A DNA stretch of 64,000 bases from Pseudomonas aylmerensis (GTDB taxonomy: Bacteria > Pseudomonadota > Gammaproteobacteria > Pseudomonadales > Pseudomonadaceae): positions 1 through 64,000 of the forward strand of contig NZ_MAUE01000048.1 of assembly GCF_001702265.1 (NCBI RefSeq), in the 5' to 3' direction. The notes below the pieces were generated by a model. It had not been told where the DNA came from, ran no database searches, and was given only the letters and a program-made list of their open reading frames with translations. The position numbers and the translations under genes are program-made. This document shows positions 49,199 to 58,923 of this stretch, one piece after another. Each line of letters starts with the position of its first letter. The stretch's first letter is position 1.

Positions 49199-51805
49199 TT
49201 AGCTAGCGACGATGTTGACCAGTTTGCCAGGCACCACGATCACTTTGCGGATCGTCAGGCCTTCGGTAAAGCGCAGCACGTTCTCGTTGACGCGTGCGAC
49301 TGCTTCGACTTCCTCGCGAGTAGCGGTGGCTGGCATGTCGATCTGGCCACGCAGCTTGCCGTTGACCTGGATCACCAGCTGCAGCGTGTCCTGTACCAGG
49401 GCGCTGTCGTCCTGCACCGGCCAGCGCGCATCGATCACCGCGTCGCTGTGGCCCAGGCGGCTCCACAGGTCGTGGCTGATGTGCGGCGTGATCGGCGCGA
49501 GCAGCAGGGTGACTGTTTCCAGGCCTTCCTGTACCAGCGCGCGGTCCTGTTCGGTGGCCTGTGGGGCTTTTTCCAGCACGTTCATCAGCGTCATCACCTG
49601 GGCAATGGCGGTGTTGAACTTGTGGTTCTGGCCCACGTCCTGGCTGGCTTGCTTGATTGCCAGGTGGGTGCTGCGGCGAATGGCTTTCTGCTCGTCGCTC
49701 AGTGCTGCGACATCCAGCTTGCCCGGCAGGCCCTGGCTGATATGGGCATGCGCCAGGCGCCAGACGCGCTTGAGGAAACGGTGCGAACCTTCGACGCCGG
49801 AGTCGGACCATTCGGCGCTCATGTCGGGCGGCGAGGCGAACATCATGAACAGGCGGCAGGTGTCGGCGCCGAACTGGTCGATCATCGACTGGGGGTCGAC
49901 GCCGTTGTTCTTCGACTTGGCCATCTTCTCGGTGCCACCGATTTCCACCGGCAGGCCGTCGGCGATCAGCTTGGCGCTGATGACCTTGGCTTTGCTGTCG
50001 CGCTCGAGCTCGACGTCGGCCGGATTGAACCAGGTGTAGGCGCCGTTGGCTTCGCGGCGATAGTAGGTCTCGGCGACCACCATGCCCTGGGTCAGCAGGT
50101 TCTTGAACGGTTCATCGGAGCTCACCAGGCCTTCGTCGCGCATCAGCTTGTGGAAGAAGCGCGCGTACAGCAGGTGAAGAATGGCGTGTTCGATACCGCC
50201 GATGTACTGGTCTACCGGCAGCCAGTGGTCGGCCGCGGATTTTTCCACCAGGCCGCCTTCATAGTGCGGCGAAGCGTAGCGTGCGTAGTACCACGAGGAC
50301 TCGACGAAGGTGTCCATGGTGTCGGTTTCACGCTTGGCAGGCTGGCCGCATTTCGGGCAGCTGCACTCGTAGAACTCGGGCATGCGCGCCAGGGGCGAGC
50401 CAGCGCCATCCGGCACCACGTCTTCCGGCAGGACGACCGGCAGTTGGTCTTCCGGCACGGGGACGTCACCGCAGCTGTCGCAGTGGATGATCGGGATCGG
50501 GCAGCCCCAGTAGCGCTGGCGGCTGATGCCCCAGTCGCGCAGGCGGAACTGGGTGCGCGAGGCACCGAGGTTTTTCTTCACCAGTGCAACTTCGATCGCG
50601 TCGAAAGCGCCCTGGAAGTCCAGGCCGTCAAATTCACCGGAGTTGATCAGTGTGCCGTGCTCGCCGTAGGCGTCTTGCCACGGGGCCGGGTTGGTGTCGC
50701 CCGAGCTGGTGCGAACCACGGATTTGATCGGAAGGCTGTATTTGGTGGCGAACTCGAAATCGCGTTCGTCGTGGGCCGGTACTGCCATTACTGCGCCATC
50801 GCCGTAATGCATCAGCACGTAGTTGGCGACCCACACCGGCAGTTTTTCACCGGTCAGTGGGTGCTCGACGAACAGCCCGGTCGGCAGGCCTTTTTTCTCT
50901 TGGGTGGCGACGTCGGCTTCGGCCACGCTGCCGCCTTTGCATTCGGCGATGAACGCCTGCAGCTCAGGGTTGTTCTGTGCGGCCTGGGTGGCCAGCGGGT
51001 GCTCAGCGGCCACGGCGACGTAGGTCGCGCCCATCAGGGTGTCCGGACGGGTGGTGAAGACTTTGAGTGCGCCCGCTTCGCCGATCGAGTCGACGTTGTA
51101 CGGGAACTGCACTTCCATGCCCTTGGACTTGCCGATCCAGTTGCGCTGCATGGTCTTGACCTGTTCAGGCCAGCCCGGCAAGTCGTCGAGGCTCGACAGC
51201 AGTTCATCCGCGTAGGCGGTGATCTTGAAGTAGTACATCGGGATTTCGCGCTTTTCGATCAGCGCGCCGGAGCGCCAGCCGCGACCGTCGATCACCTGCT
51301 CGTTGGCCAGTACGGTCTGGTCGAGCGGGTCCCAGTTCACGGTGCCGCTCTTCTTGTAGATCACACCTTTTTCGAACAGGCGCGTGAACAGCCATTGTTC
51401 CCAGCGGTAGTAATCCGGCTTGCAGGTGGTCACTTCGCGAGACCAGTCCACCGCCAGGCCCAGGCTGCGCAGCTGGGTCTTCATGTAGGCGATGTTTTCG
51501 TAGGTCCACTTGGCGGGCGCCACGTTGTTTTTCATCGCGGCGTTTTCTGCCGGCATGCCGAAGGCGTCCCAACCCATGGGCTGCAGGACGTTCTTGCCTT
51601 GCATGCGCTGGTAGCGCGAGATGACGTCGCCGATGGTGTAGTTACGCACGTGCCCCATGTGTAGCTTGCCGCTGGGGTAAGGGAACATCGATAGGCAGTA
51701 GTAAGTCTCCTTGCCTGGCTGTTCACTGACTTCAAAGGACTTTTGCTCGTCCCAGAAGGTTTGGGCGGCATTTTCTATTTCACGGGGCTGATATTGTTCG
51801 TGCAT
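49199..51805 (-). CDS. leuS: Leucyl-tRNA synthetase
   Basis: An 868-residue class I synthetase from the ATG at 51805 (MHEQYQPREIENAAQTFWDEQ). The HIGH-type motif is PYPSGKLHMGHVRN, the CP1 editing domain (about 225-420) is present with a conserved Thr-rich and Asp pocket (FTTRPDTLMGATYV, AVPAHDERD), and a zinc-like CSCPKCG stretch follows. The second signature reads KMAKS in GTEKMAKSKNNGVDP where KMSKS is usual. C-terminal anticodon and tRNA-binding domains are complete. It heads leuS-lptE-holA. Confidence 0.98.
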   Translation of the reverse strand: MHEQYQPREIENAAQTFWDEQKSFEVSEQPGKETYYCLSMFPYPSGKLHMGHVRNYTIGDVISRYQRMQGKNVLQPMGWDAFGMPAENAAMKNNVAPAKWTYENIAYMKTQLRSLGLAVDWSREVTTCKPDYYRWEQWLFTRLFEKGVIYKKSGTVNWDPLDQTVLANEQVIDGRGWRSGALIEKREIPMYYFKITAYADELLSSLDDLPGWPEQVKTMQRNWIGKSKGMEVQFPYNVDSIGEAGALKVFTTRPDTLMGATYVAVAAEHPLATQAAQNNPELQAFIAECKGGSVAEADVATQEKKGLPTGLFVEHPLTGEKLPVWVANYVLMHYGDGAVMAVPAHDERDFEFATKYSLPIKSVVRTSSGDTNPAPWQDAYGEHGTLINSGEFDGLDFQGAFDAIEVALVKKNLGASRTQFRLRDWGISRQRYWGCPIPIIHCDSCGDVPVPEDQLPVVLPEDVVPDGAGSPLARMPEFYECSCPKCGQPAKRETDTMDTFVESSWYYARYASPHYEGGLVEKSAADHWLPVDQYIGGIEHAILHLLYARFFHKLMRDEGLVSSDEPFKNLLTQGMVVAETYYRREANGAYTWFNPADVELERDSKAKVISAKLIADGLPVEIGGTEKMAKSKNNGVDPQSMIDQFGADTCRLFMMFASPPDMSAEWSDSGVEGSHRFLKRVWRLAHAHISQGLPGKLDVAALSDEQKAIRRSTHLAIKQASQDVGQNHKFNTAIAQVMTLMNVLEKAPQATEQDRALVQEGLETVTLLLAPITPHISHDLWSRLGHSDAVIDARWPVQDDSALVQDTLQLVIQVNGKLRGQIDMPATATREEVEAVARVNENVLRFTEGLTIRKVIVVPGKLVNIVAS

Positions 51806-52067
51806 GGCTACTTTTGAACTGAATAGGGGTGGCCTAATCCTCTTCGGTGCACTGTCCGGGTTGTTCGACACCAAAAAGCGGCGCGTCCGTGCCCAAACCC
51901 TGCGGGAAGTGGAGTTACAGGAAGCGCCGTAGCATACATGACCCCACTCTATCGAGGGAAACCCTGATTGCGCAGGCAGGGCCGTCTGTCGCGGCGCCAG
52001 GCAGGTGCAGCCACTAGGACTACGCTGTTTATTGGGGAATGAGTCATATCTTCAATGAGGTGAGGGG

Positions 52068-52385
52068 ATGGTTGAATCGCAGCGAATCGCAACGAAACCG
52101 GAAATCTACGAAGGACTGATCGACCGATTGGGTCGTGCATTGGATGCAGCGAGAACAGCGGGCCGATTGCGTGATGAACGGCCTGTCGAGTTGGAACTGC
52201 GCGGTCTGAGCCGCGCGGAGCTGGAACTGATCAAGGCTTATCTGGAACGAAACGGGCGCAGTGCGCCTCCTTGGGTAGCACCCCCGCCAGCCAAGGAACC
52301 CACGCACTCAGCCAAGGTGGTGTGGCTCAAGGACTTGTCGGCCGGTCGCGGCCCGGAAAAGCTCCGGTCCGTCCGCTACAAGTAG
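52068..52385 (+). CDS. Conserved hypothetical protein (divergent from leuS)
   Basis: A 105-residue soluble protein I cannot assign. Residues 1-65 are charged and helical (IYEGLIDRLGRALDAARTAGRLRD...ELELRGLSRAELELIKAYLERNG). The rest is Pro- and Lys-rich and ends in RSVRYK. A good AGGTGAGGGG ribosome-binding site directly precedes the ATG. It sits where P. aeruginosa has a small hypothetical gene between leuS and the ydcF-like gene. Confidence 0.75.
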   Translation: MVESQRIATKPEIYEGLIDRLGRALDAARTAGRLRDERPVELELRGLSRAELELIKAYLERNGRSAPPWVAPPPAKEPTHSAKVVWLKDLSAGRGPEKLRSVRYK

Positions 52386-52484
52386 TTCATTCCCCCCTGA
52401 GCTGCGTTATCGCGTCATGTCAGCGTAAAGATTGTCGCTAAACCCCGTTACACCTTAGGCTTCGGGCATCTATGGAGATGCCCG

Positions 52485-53246
52485 ATGCCTATTCGCTATT
52501 TCATTAAACAACTGCTCTTGCCGCCCGGCATCCTCTTGCTGTTGCTGGCGCTTGCCTGGTGGTTTCGTCGCAGCCGCCCACGCTTGGCCGGTGTCTGTTT
52601 TGCCCTCGGGTTGGGCGGCATGTGGTTGATCAGCCTGCCGGTGATGGTGGAGTGGGGCGCCCGTGCGCTGGAGACCGAACCGCCGCTGGCGCGGGAAGAC
52701 TGGTCGACCCTGGCCCTGCGCGCCGATGCCATTGTGGTGCTGGGCTCGGGCCGCGAACGCGGTGACCCGGCATGGGGCGCCGATCAGCCGACCGGTATCG
52801 GCCTGGAGCGCCAGCGCTATGCCGCGCGCCTGGCCAAGGCATCCGGGTTGCCGGTGCTGACCTCCGGCGGCCTGCATTACGGCACGCCGCCCAGCGAGGC
52901 CGAGTTGATGGCGGTGTCGATGCACGACGACTTCGGCGTAACGGTGCGCTGGAAGGAAGAACGCAGCCGTACCACCTGGGAAAACGCGCAAATGAGTGCC
53001 GAGATATTGCTGCCCGAAGGCATCAAGCGCGTGGTGGTGGTGACCCAGGCCTGGCACATGCCGCGCTCGGTGTGGAGCTTTGAAAAGGCTGGCTTTACCG
53101 TGGTCCCGGCGCCGGTAGGCTTCCTGGGCGTGGACAATGCCCGGCCGCTGGGCGGCTGGATGCCGGAATTCAAGTCGGTGTGGCAGAGCGGACAGTTGAT
53201 CAACGAGGCGGTAGGGCAGGTGGGTTATCGGTTGTTCTACCGCTAG
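52485..53246 (+). CDS. YdcF/ElyC-type DUF218 membrane protein
   Basis: A 253-residue protein with two N-terminal membrane helices (about 9-27 and 35-55) and a periplasmic DUF218 domain (about 82-250). Motifs are DAIVVLGSGRERGD, LTSGGLHYGTPPSEAELM, RSRTTWENAQMSAEIL and VVVVTQAWHMPRSVWSFEKAG. E. coli ElyC with this domain affects undecaprenyl-phosphate metabolism and envelope integrity; the enzymatic reaction is unknown. It converges with lnt, separated by a REPIN. Confidence 0.92.
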   Translation: MPIRYFIKQLLLPPGILLLLLALAWWFRRSRPRLAGVCFALGLGGMWLISLPVMVEWGARALETEPPLAREDWSTLALRADAIVVLGSGRERGDPAWGADQPTGIGLERQRYAARLAKASGLPVLTSGGLHYGTPPSEAELMAVSMHDDFGVTVRWKEERSRTTWENAQMSAEILLPEGIKRVVVVTQAWHMPRSVWSFEKAGFTVVPAPVGFLGVDNARPLGGWMPEFKSVWQSGQLINEAVGQVGYRLFYR

Positions 53247-53261
53247 CGCCGCCCTGCAAAC

Positions 53262-53350
53262 GTGGGAGCGGGCTTGTTCGCGAAGGCGGTGTGTCAGTCA
53301 ACGTAGCTGTTGGCTGAACTAACGCCTTCGCGAGCAAGCCCGCTCCCACA
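53262..53350. repeat. REPIN (type GTGGGAGCGGGCTTGCTCGCGAA)
   Basis: GTGGGAGCGGGCTTGTTCGCGAAGGCGGT and the inverted CGCCTTCGCGAGCAAGCCCGCTCCCAC bracket about 35 bases between two convergent genes (ydcF-like and lnt). Confidence 0.9.
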
Positions 53351-53367
53351 TTGTTTTGTGGTGCCTG

Positions 53368-54891
53368 TCAGACCGTCTTGGCCATCCGGCTCGCCAGCAG
53401 CGCCCAGCCAAACAGCCCCAGGCATAGGATGATCAACGGCCACGAGCGCCATTGCAGGTACGGTGTGAGGTTGTGCATCGGCACCACTTCGCCGTAGAGA
53501 ATGCCGCGCTCGAATTGCGGGATCTGTGCGGTGATCTGCCCGAACGGGTTGATCAGTCCGGTCACGCCGTTGTTGGTGGCGCGGATCATCCAGCGCCCCG
53601 CCTCCAGCGCGCGCATCTGCGCCATCTGCAGATGCTGCAGTGGGCCGATGGAGCGGCCAAACCAGGTGTCATTGCTGATGGTCAGCAGCAAGTCGCTCTG
53701 GGCCGACAGGCCGGCGGCAAATTCCGGGTATACCACTTCGTAGCACACGAACGGCGCTATCTGATAGCCCTTGGCTTGCAGCATCGCCTGGTCGGCGGGG
53801 CCGCGGGCGAAGTCCGACATCGGCAGGTCGAAGAAGGCGATCAGCCCGCGCAGCATGTCCTGCAGCGGTACATACTCGCCGAAGGGCACCAGCTTCTGCT
53901 TCAGGTAGGTGCCGTCGCCTTCACCCACCACGGTGACGCCATTGAAATAGCGCTTCTGGTGGTGCACTTCCTGGCGGATCGGAACGCCAGTGATCAGTGC
54001 GGTGTGCCGGTCGGCGGCGAATTTGCCCATCATCCCCAGATAGCCCTCGACGGACTCCTTGAGTACCGGCACGGCGGTTTCCGGCCACACCAGCAAGTCC
54101 ACGGGCTTGGAGCTGAAGCTCATGTCGCGGTACAGCGCGAGCTGCGCATTGAGCTGCTCGGGGTCCCACTTCATGCTTTGTTCGACGTTGCCCTGGATGG
54201 CGGCCACGCTCAGTGGTGCGCCGGAAGGCGCAGTCCAGGCGTGATGCTTGAGGGCCAGGCCGATAGCCCAAGGGGCGACCAGCAAGACCAGGCCCGCGCC
54301 GATAAAGGCATTGCGCTTGCTCGCCAGCAGGCGAGGCAGGTTGCACAACAGGGCCGCCGTCAGCGCCAGGGCAAAGGAAATCAGCCAGATCCCGCCGACA
54401 GGGGCGAGGCCCGTCAGCGGGCCGTCGAGTTGGCTATACCCGGAATACAGCCACGGGAAGCCGGTGAGGAACCAGCCGCGAAAGGCTTCCTGGCCGACCC
54501 ACAGTGCGGCAAACGTCAGGGCATCGGCCAGTGGCGCTTCATTGCGACGCAGCCAGCGCGCCCACAACCAGGCGGGCAAGGCGAAGAACCAGGCGATGGC
54601 GGCAGTGAACAGCAGCATCAGGAAGCCTGCCAGCAACACCGAGGCACCGCCGAAGTGGTGGATGCTGTAGTAGATCCAGCTGGTGCCGGCGCCAAACAGG
54701 CCGAAACCGAAACACCAGCCACGGCCCAAGGCCTGGCGTGGTGTCAGCTCCCGCAGACCGATATAGAACAGTCCGACTGCCAGTAGCGCAAACGGCCACA
54801 GATCGAACGGCGCCAGCGCCAGGGTGGTGATGGCACCGGCCGCCACGGCCAGCAGGTTACCGGGCCAGCCGGGTGCGATCATACGGCGCAT
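53368..54891 (-). CDS. lnt: Apolipoprotein N-acyltransferase
   Basis: A 507-residue inner-membrane protein with about six N-terminal hydrophobic segments and a periplasmic nitrilase-like domain. The catalytic triad is visible: Glu in LLVWPETAVPVL, Lys in LKQKLVPFGEYVP and Cys in APFVCYEVVYPE. It adds the third acyl chain to lipoproteins, such as LptE, RlpA and the others in this window. It lies 8 bases after corC. Confidence 0.97.
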   Translation of the reverse strand: MRRMIAPGWPGNLLAVAAGAITTLALAPFDLWPFALLAVGLFYIGLRELTPRQALGRGWCFGFGLFGAGTSWIYYSIHHFGGASVLLAGFLMLLFTAAIAWFFALPAWLWARWLRRNEAPLADALTFAALWVGQEAFRGWFLTGFPWLYSGYSQLDGPLTGLAPVGGIWLISFALALTAALLCNLPRLLASKRNAFIGAGLVLLVAPWAIGLALKHHAWTAPSGAPLSVAAIQGNVEQSMKWDPEQLNAQLALYRDMSFSSKPVDLLVWPETAVPVLKESVEGYLGMMGKFAADRHTALITGVPIRQEVHHQKRYFNGVTVVGEGDGTYLKQKLVPFGEYVPLQDMLRGLIAFFDLPMSDFARGPADQAMLQAKGYQIAPFVCYEVVYPEFAAGLSAQSDLLLTISNDTWFGRSIGPLQHLQMAQMRALEAGRWMIRATNNGVTGLINPFGQITAQIPQFERGILYGEVVPMHNLTPYLQWRSWPLIILCLGLFGWALLASRMAKTV

Positions 54892-54899
54892 GTCAGTCC

Positions 54900-55739
54900 T
54901 TAACGGGCAATAGGTGTCAGGCGAATCAAGTGAATCCGGCGGCTGTCGGCATTCAGGATGCGGAAGCGGTAGGCGCCGATCTCGGTGGTCTCGTTACGCT
55001 TGGGCAAGTGGCCAAACGCACTCATCACCAGGCCGCCGACGGTGTCGAACTCATCGTCGGAGAATTCGCTGTCGAAGAACTCGTTGAAGTTCTCGATCGG
55101 CGTCAGCGCCTTGACCAGGAAATCACCGCTGGGCAGCGGCTTGATGTAGCTGTCTTCTTCGACGTCGTGCTCGTCTTCGATGTCGCCGACGATTTGTTCC
55201 AGCACGTCTTCGATGGTCACCAGGCCCGCTACACCGCCGTATTCGTCGATCACAATGGCCATGTGATTGTGGTTGGCGCGGAACTCGCGCAACAGCACAT
55301 TCAGGCGCTTGGATTCGGGCACGAAGGTGGCAGGACGCAGCAGGTCCTTGATGTTGAAGTTGTCGCCGTTCTCCTTGAGGATCAGCGGCAACAGGTCCTT
55401 GGCCAGCAGGACACCCATGACGTCGTCATGGCTTTCACCGATCACCGGGTAGCGCGAGTGCGCCGAGTCGATCACGGCCGGGAGGAATTCCCGCGGGGTC
55501 TGGGTCGCCTTGATGCTGATCATCTGCGAGCGCGGGACCATGATGTCCCGAACCTGCAGGTCAGCCACCTGGATGGCGCCTTCGACGATGGCCAGCGCTT
55601 CGCTGTCCAGCAACTTGTTCTGATGGGCCTCGCGCAGCAGCTCCAGCAGCTCCTGGCGGTTTTTCGGCTCGTGGGCAAAAGCCTGGGTCAGTTTACCCAG
55701 CCATGACTTCTGCCCGTTGCTCGATCGGTCTTCGCTCAT
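54900..55739 (-). CDS. corC: CorC/HlyC family CBS-domain protein
   Basis: A 279-residue cytosolic protein with two CBS domains (about 65-185) and a C-terminal CorC_HlyC/transporter-associated domain (DFLVKALTPIENFNEFFDSEFSDDEFDTVGGLVM). It lacks the DUF21 membrane part of larger relatives. The E. coli counterpart is linked to magnesium and cobalt efflux. It lies between ybeY and lnt in a classical order. Confidence 0.95.
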   Translation of the reverse strand: MSEDRSSNGQKSWLGKLTQAFAHEPKNRQELLELLREAHQNKLLDSEALAIVEGAIQVADLQVRDIMVPRSQMISIKATQTPREFLPAVIDSAHSRYPVIGESHDDVMGVLLAKDLLPLILKENGDNFNIKDLLRPATFVPESKRLNVLLREFRANHNHMAIVIDEYGGVAGLVTIEDVLEQIVGDIEDEHDVEEDSYIKPLPSGDFLVKALTPIENFNEFFDSEFSDDEFDTVGGLVMSAFGHLPKRNETTEIGAYRFRILNADSRRIHLIRLTPIAR

Positions 55740-55781
55740 AGCGATTACTCTAAATCCTTTGATGTTTCAGTTGAGTGTTGA

Positions 55782-56240
55782 TCAGTTTTCGTCGTCTGCA
55801 TACGGATCGCGGTGACCCAATTCTGCAAGCAACGTTCGTTCCAGTGCTTCCATTTCTTCGGCTTCGTCATCGTCTATATGGTCGTAACCCAAGAGATGCA
55901 AGCAGCCGTGGATGACTAGATGGGCCCAATGGGCTTCAAGTTCCTTGCCTTGCTCCTTTGCCTCGCGCTCGACCACTTCGACGCAGATCACCAGGTCGCC
56001 CAGCAGCGGGATATCCAGCAATTCGTCGGGGACGTCGGCGGGGAAGGACAGCACGTTGGTCGCGTAATCCTTCTGGCGCCAGGTGTGGTTCAGTTCGCGG
56101 CCTTCGGGCTCGTCCACCAGGCGGATGGTCAGCTCCGAATCGGCGGTGCGCTGGCGCAGGGCCAGGGCGCACCATTGACGGAACTGTTCTTCGCTGGGGG
56201 CGGGCGCTTCGGTGGCCAGTTGCAGGTCAAGCTCAAGCAT
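55782..56240 (-). CDS. ybeY: Endoribonuclease YbeY (rRNA maturation)
   Basis: A 152-residue metalloprotein. The ATG at 56240 (MLELDLQLATEAPAP) overlaps the phoH-like gene by 8 bases; a longer frame to 56270 is not needed. The zinc motif H-x3-H-x5-H is intact in HLVIHGCLHLLGYDHIDDDEAEEME. It functions in 16S rRNA 3'-end processing and ribosome quality control. Confidence 0.97.
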   Translation of the reverse strand: MLELDLQLATEAPAPSEEQFRQWCALALRQRTADSELTIRLVDEPEGRELNHTWRQKDYATNVLSFPADVPDELLDIPLLGDLVICVEVVEREAKEQGKELEAHWAHLVIHGCLHLLGYDHIDDDEAEEMEALERTLLAELGHRDPYADDEN

Positions 56241-57237
56241 CGCGGCGGCTGTCCTTGGCGGGTGCGTCATCGCGATGATCGAAGCGCTCGTAGGCTTCGA
56301 CGATACGCTGCACCAGCGGGTGGCGGACCACGTCCTTGGGCATGAAGTGCGTGAAGCTGATACCCGGCACGTCCTTGAGCACCTCGATCACCTGGGCCAG
56401 GCCGGACTTGGTGCCCTTGGGCAGGTCGACCTGGGTGACGTCGCCGGTGATCACGGCGGTGGAGCCGAAACCGATGCGGGTGAGGAACATCTTCATCTGC
56501 TCGACCGTGGTGTTCTGGCTTTCGTCGAGGATGATGAAGCTGTTGTTCAGCGTACGACCACGCATGTAGGCGAGCGGGGCGATCTCGATCACTTGGCGTT
56601 CGATCAGCTTGGCCACGTATTCAAAGCCGAGCATCTCGTACAGCGCGTCGTAGAGCGGGCGCAGGTACGGGTCGATCTTCTGGGCCAGGTCGCCGGGCAG
56701 GAAGCCAAGCTTTTCGCCGGCCTCGACCGCCGGTCGCACCAGCAGGATGCGGCGCACTTGTTCACGCTCCAGGGCGTCAACGGCGCAGGCTACCGCCAGG
56801 TAGGTCTTGCCGGTACCGGCCGGGCCGATGCCGAAGTTGATGTCGTTGCCGAGGATTTCCTTGACGTAGCGCTGCTGATTCAAGCCGCGCGGGCGAATCA
56901 TGCCTTTTTTGGTGCGCAGGGCCACGCTGGCTTCGGCCACAGGGTTGTTGGCCAGGTCTTCCACGGCCGATTCCTGCAGGTACAGGTGCACCGTTTCCGG
57001 CGACAGCTCACTGCCCTTGGTTTCACGGTAGAGACGGCGCAGCAGGTTTTCTGCGGACGTGGTGTGCTGGGGTTCACCAATGAGCTCGAACTGATTGCCG
57101 CGGTTGCGGATCTCGATGCTCAGGCGTTGTTCGATCAGGCGCAGGTGCTCGTCGAACTGTCCGCACAGATTGGCGAAACGGCGAGCCTCAAACGGCTCGA
57201 GGAGAAAACGATGGGGTTCTGCTATGGGTGCGTTCAA
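56233..57237 (-). CDS. ybeZ: PhoH-like ATPase (YbeZ)
   Basis: A 334-residue PhoH family protein. A KH-like N-terminal part (FEARRFANLCGQFDEHLRLIEQRLSIEIRNRGNQFELIG) is followed by a P-loop ATPase with Walker A FGIGPAGTGKTYLA and Walker B NSFIILDESQNTT. It resembles a helicase core and partners YbeY in RNA metabolism. It is first in the tight phoH-ybeY-corC-lnt group. Confidence 0.96.
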   Translation of the reverse strand: MNAPIAEPHRFLLEPFEARRFANLCGQFDEHLRLIEQRLSIEIRNRGNQFELIGEPQHTTSAENLLRRLYRETKGSELSPETVHLYLQESAVEDLANNPVAEASVALRTKKGMIRPRGLNQQRYVKEILGNDINFGIGPAGTGKTYLAVACAVDALEREQVRRILLVRPAVEAGEKLGFLPGDLAQKIDPYLRPLYDALYEMLGFEYVAKLIERQVIEIAPLAYMRGRTLNNSFIILDESQNTTVEQMKMFLTRIGFGSTAVITGDVTQVDLPKGTKSGLAQVIEVLKDVPGISFTHFMPKDVVRHPLVQRIVEAYERFDHRDDAPAKDSRRDA

Positions 57238-57351
57238 GGTTGCTTTTAGCCGCCCTTTGGCTGTTTAGGTGAAATAGAGGATAACGCCAGCCGCCGGTGT
57301 GCGAAAGCACTTATGTAGGCGGGGTCCACTCTCAGGAACCAAGGCGATCCC

Positions 57352-57440
57352 TGTGAGGGCTGGCTTGCCGGCGAAGGGGCGGCACATCCAAAAGAGATGC
57401 CGCCTGTTTCACCGCTATCGCCGGCAAGCCAGCGCCCACA
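57352..57440. repeat. REPIN (type TGTGAGGGCTGGCTTGCCGGCGA)
   Basis: TGTGAGGGCTGGCTTGCCGGCGA and the inverted TATCGCCGGCAAGCCAGCGCCCACA bracket GGGGCGGCACATC...GATGCCGCC between miaB and phoH-like ybeZ. The two genes are co-oriented, so it may attenuate read-through. Confidence 0.88.
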
Positions 57441-57463
57441 GTTGAGCTTCGTGTGTCCTGAAC

Positions 57464-58792
57464 TCAGTTGATCAACGAGCCGCGCAACGAGTGCGGTTGC
57501 GCCGCATCGATGTGCACATCGGCAAACTGGCCGATCAGCGTGGGATTATCGCAGCGGAAGTTGACGATTCGGTTGTTCTCGGTACGGCCCTGCAATTCGC
57601 CCGGGTCTTTTTTCGAATAGTCGGTGACCAGGATGCGCTGGGTTGAGCCGACCATCTGTCGGCTGATCTCGAAACCCTGCTGGTTCAAGCGATGTTGCAG
57701 GGCATTCAGGCGTTCTTTTTTCAGCTCTTCCGGGGTTTCGTCCAGCAGGTCCGCCGCCGGTGTGCCCGGGCGCTGGCTGTAGACGAACGAGTAGGAGAAG
57801 TCGAAACCGACGTCTTCGATCAGCTTCATGGTCTGCTGGAAGTCTTTTTCGGTTTCGCCGGGGAAGCCGACGATAAAGTCCGAGCTGATGCAGATACCCG
57901 GCACCGCCGCGCGCAGCTTGCGCAGTTTGGATTTGTATTCCAGCGCGGTGTGGTTGCGCTTCATCGCCGAGAGGATGCGGTCCGAGCCTGATTGCACCGG
58001 CAAATGCAGGTGTTTGACCAGCTCCGGCACTTCGGCGTGAGCCTGGATCAGGCTGTCGGAGAACTCCAGCGGGTGCGAGGTGGTGTAGCGAATACGCTCG
58101 ATGCCGTCGACAGCGGCGACCACCCGGATCAGCTCCGCCAGGTCGGCCAGGCGCCCGTCGTGGGTCAAGCCTCGATAGCCGTTGACGTTCTGGCCCAGCA
58201 AGGTCACTTCGCGCACGCCGTTTTCGGCGAGGTGGATGATTTCCGACATCACGTCGTCAAACGGCCGGCTGACTTCTTCACCCCGGGTGTAGGGCACCAC
58301 GCAGAAGGTGCAGTACTTGCTGCAGCCTTCCATCACCGACACGTAGGCACTCGGCCCGTCGATGCGCGGCTCGGGCAAGTGGTCGAATTTTTCGATTTCC
58401 GGGAACGAGACATCGACCTGCGGCAGCTTGGTGAAGCGTGCGGCGTCGATCATTTCCGGCAGGCGGTGCAAGGTTTGCGGGCCGAACACCACGTCCACGT
58501 AGGGGGCGCGGTCGCGGATCGCCGCACCTTCCTGGCTCGCCACGCAACCGCCGACGGCGATCACCATGTCCGGGTTGGCCAGTTTCAATTCGCGCCAGCG
58601 GCCCAGCTGCGAGTACACCCGGTCCTGGGCCCGCTCGCGGATCGAGCAGGTATTGAGCAGGATCACGTCGGCATCTTCGGCGCGGGCGGTGACTTCCAGG
58701 GCCTGGTGTTCACCCAGCAGATCGACCATGCGCGAGCTGTCGTACTCGTTCATCTGGCAACCGTGGGTTTCGATATAGAGCTTCTTGGCCAT
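57464..58792 (-). CDS. miaB: tRNA-2-methylthio-N6-dimethylallyladenosine synthase
   Basis: A 442-residue radical-SAM methylthiotransferase. The ATG at 58792 (MAKKLYIETHGCQMNEYDS) matches the family start. The N-terminal UPF0004 domain holds cluster cysteines (HGCQMNE, NTCSIRERAQ, GGCVASQEG). The radical-SAM motif is CSKYCTFCVVPYTRG, and a TRAM domain closes the protein. It modifies A37 of tRNAs reading UNN codons. Confidence 0.98.
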   Translation of the reverse strand: MAKKLYIETHGCQMNEYDSSRMVDLLGEHQALEVTARAEDADVILLNTCSIRERAQDRVYSQLGRWRELKLANPDMVIAVGGCVASQEGAAIRDRAPYVDVVFGPQTLHRLPEMIDAARFTKLPQVDVSFPEIEKFDHLPEPRIDGPSAYVSVMEGCSKYCTFCVVPYTRGEEVSRPFDDVMSEIIHLAENGVREVTLLGQNVNGYRGLTHDGRLADLAELIRVVAAVDGIERIRYTTSHPLEFSDSLIQAHAEVPELVKHLHLPVQSGSDRILSAMKRNHTALEYKSKLRKLRAAVPGICISSDFIVGFPGETEKDFQQTMKLIEDVGFDFSYSFVYSQRPGTPAADLLDETPEELKKERLNALQHRLNQQGFEISRQMVGSTQRILVTDYSKKDPGELQGRTENNRIVNFRCDNPTLIGQFADVHIDAAQPHSLRGSLIN

Positions 58793-58923
58793 GGGGATCG
58801 TCAACTGGTGGTAAAGAACCGCGCATTATAGGGGGCATGCCCATTGGTTCCTAGCGTTGTGCATCGGGTGCCATGCTATAGTTCGCGCCCTCTTTTATAT
58901 CCCCGATGTGTTATTCGCCCACC

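Noticed and set aside
49013..51664. An 883-codon rightward open frame opposite leuS
   Set aside because: Long antisense frames are expected opposite GC-rich codon-biased genes. leuS is certain, and the antisense translation has no domain.
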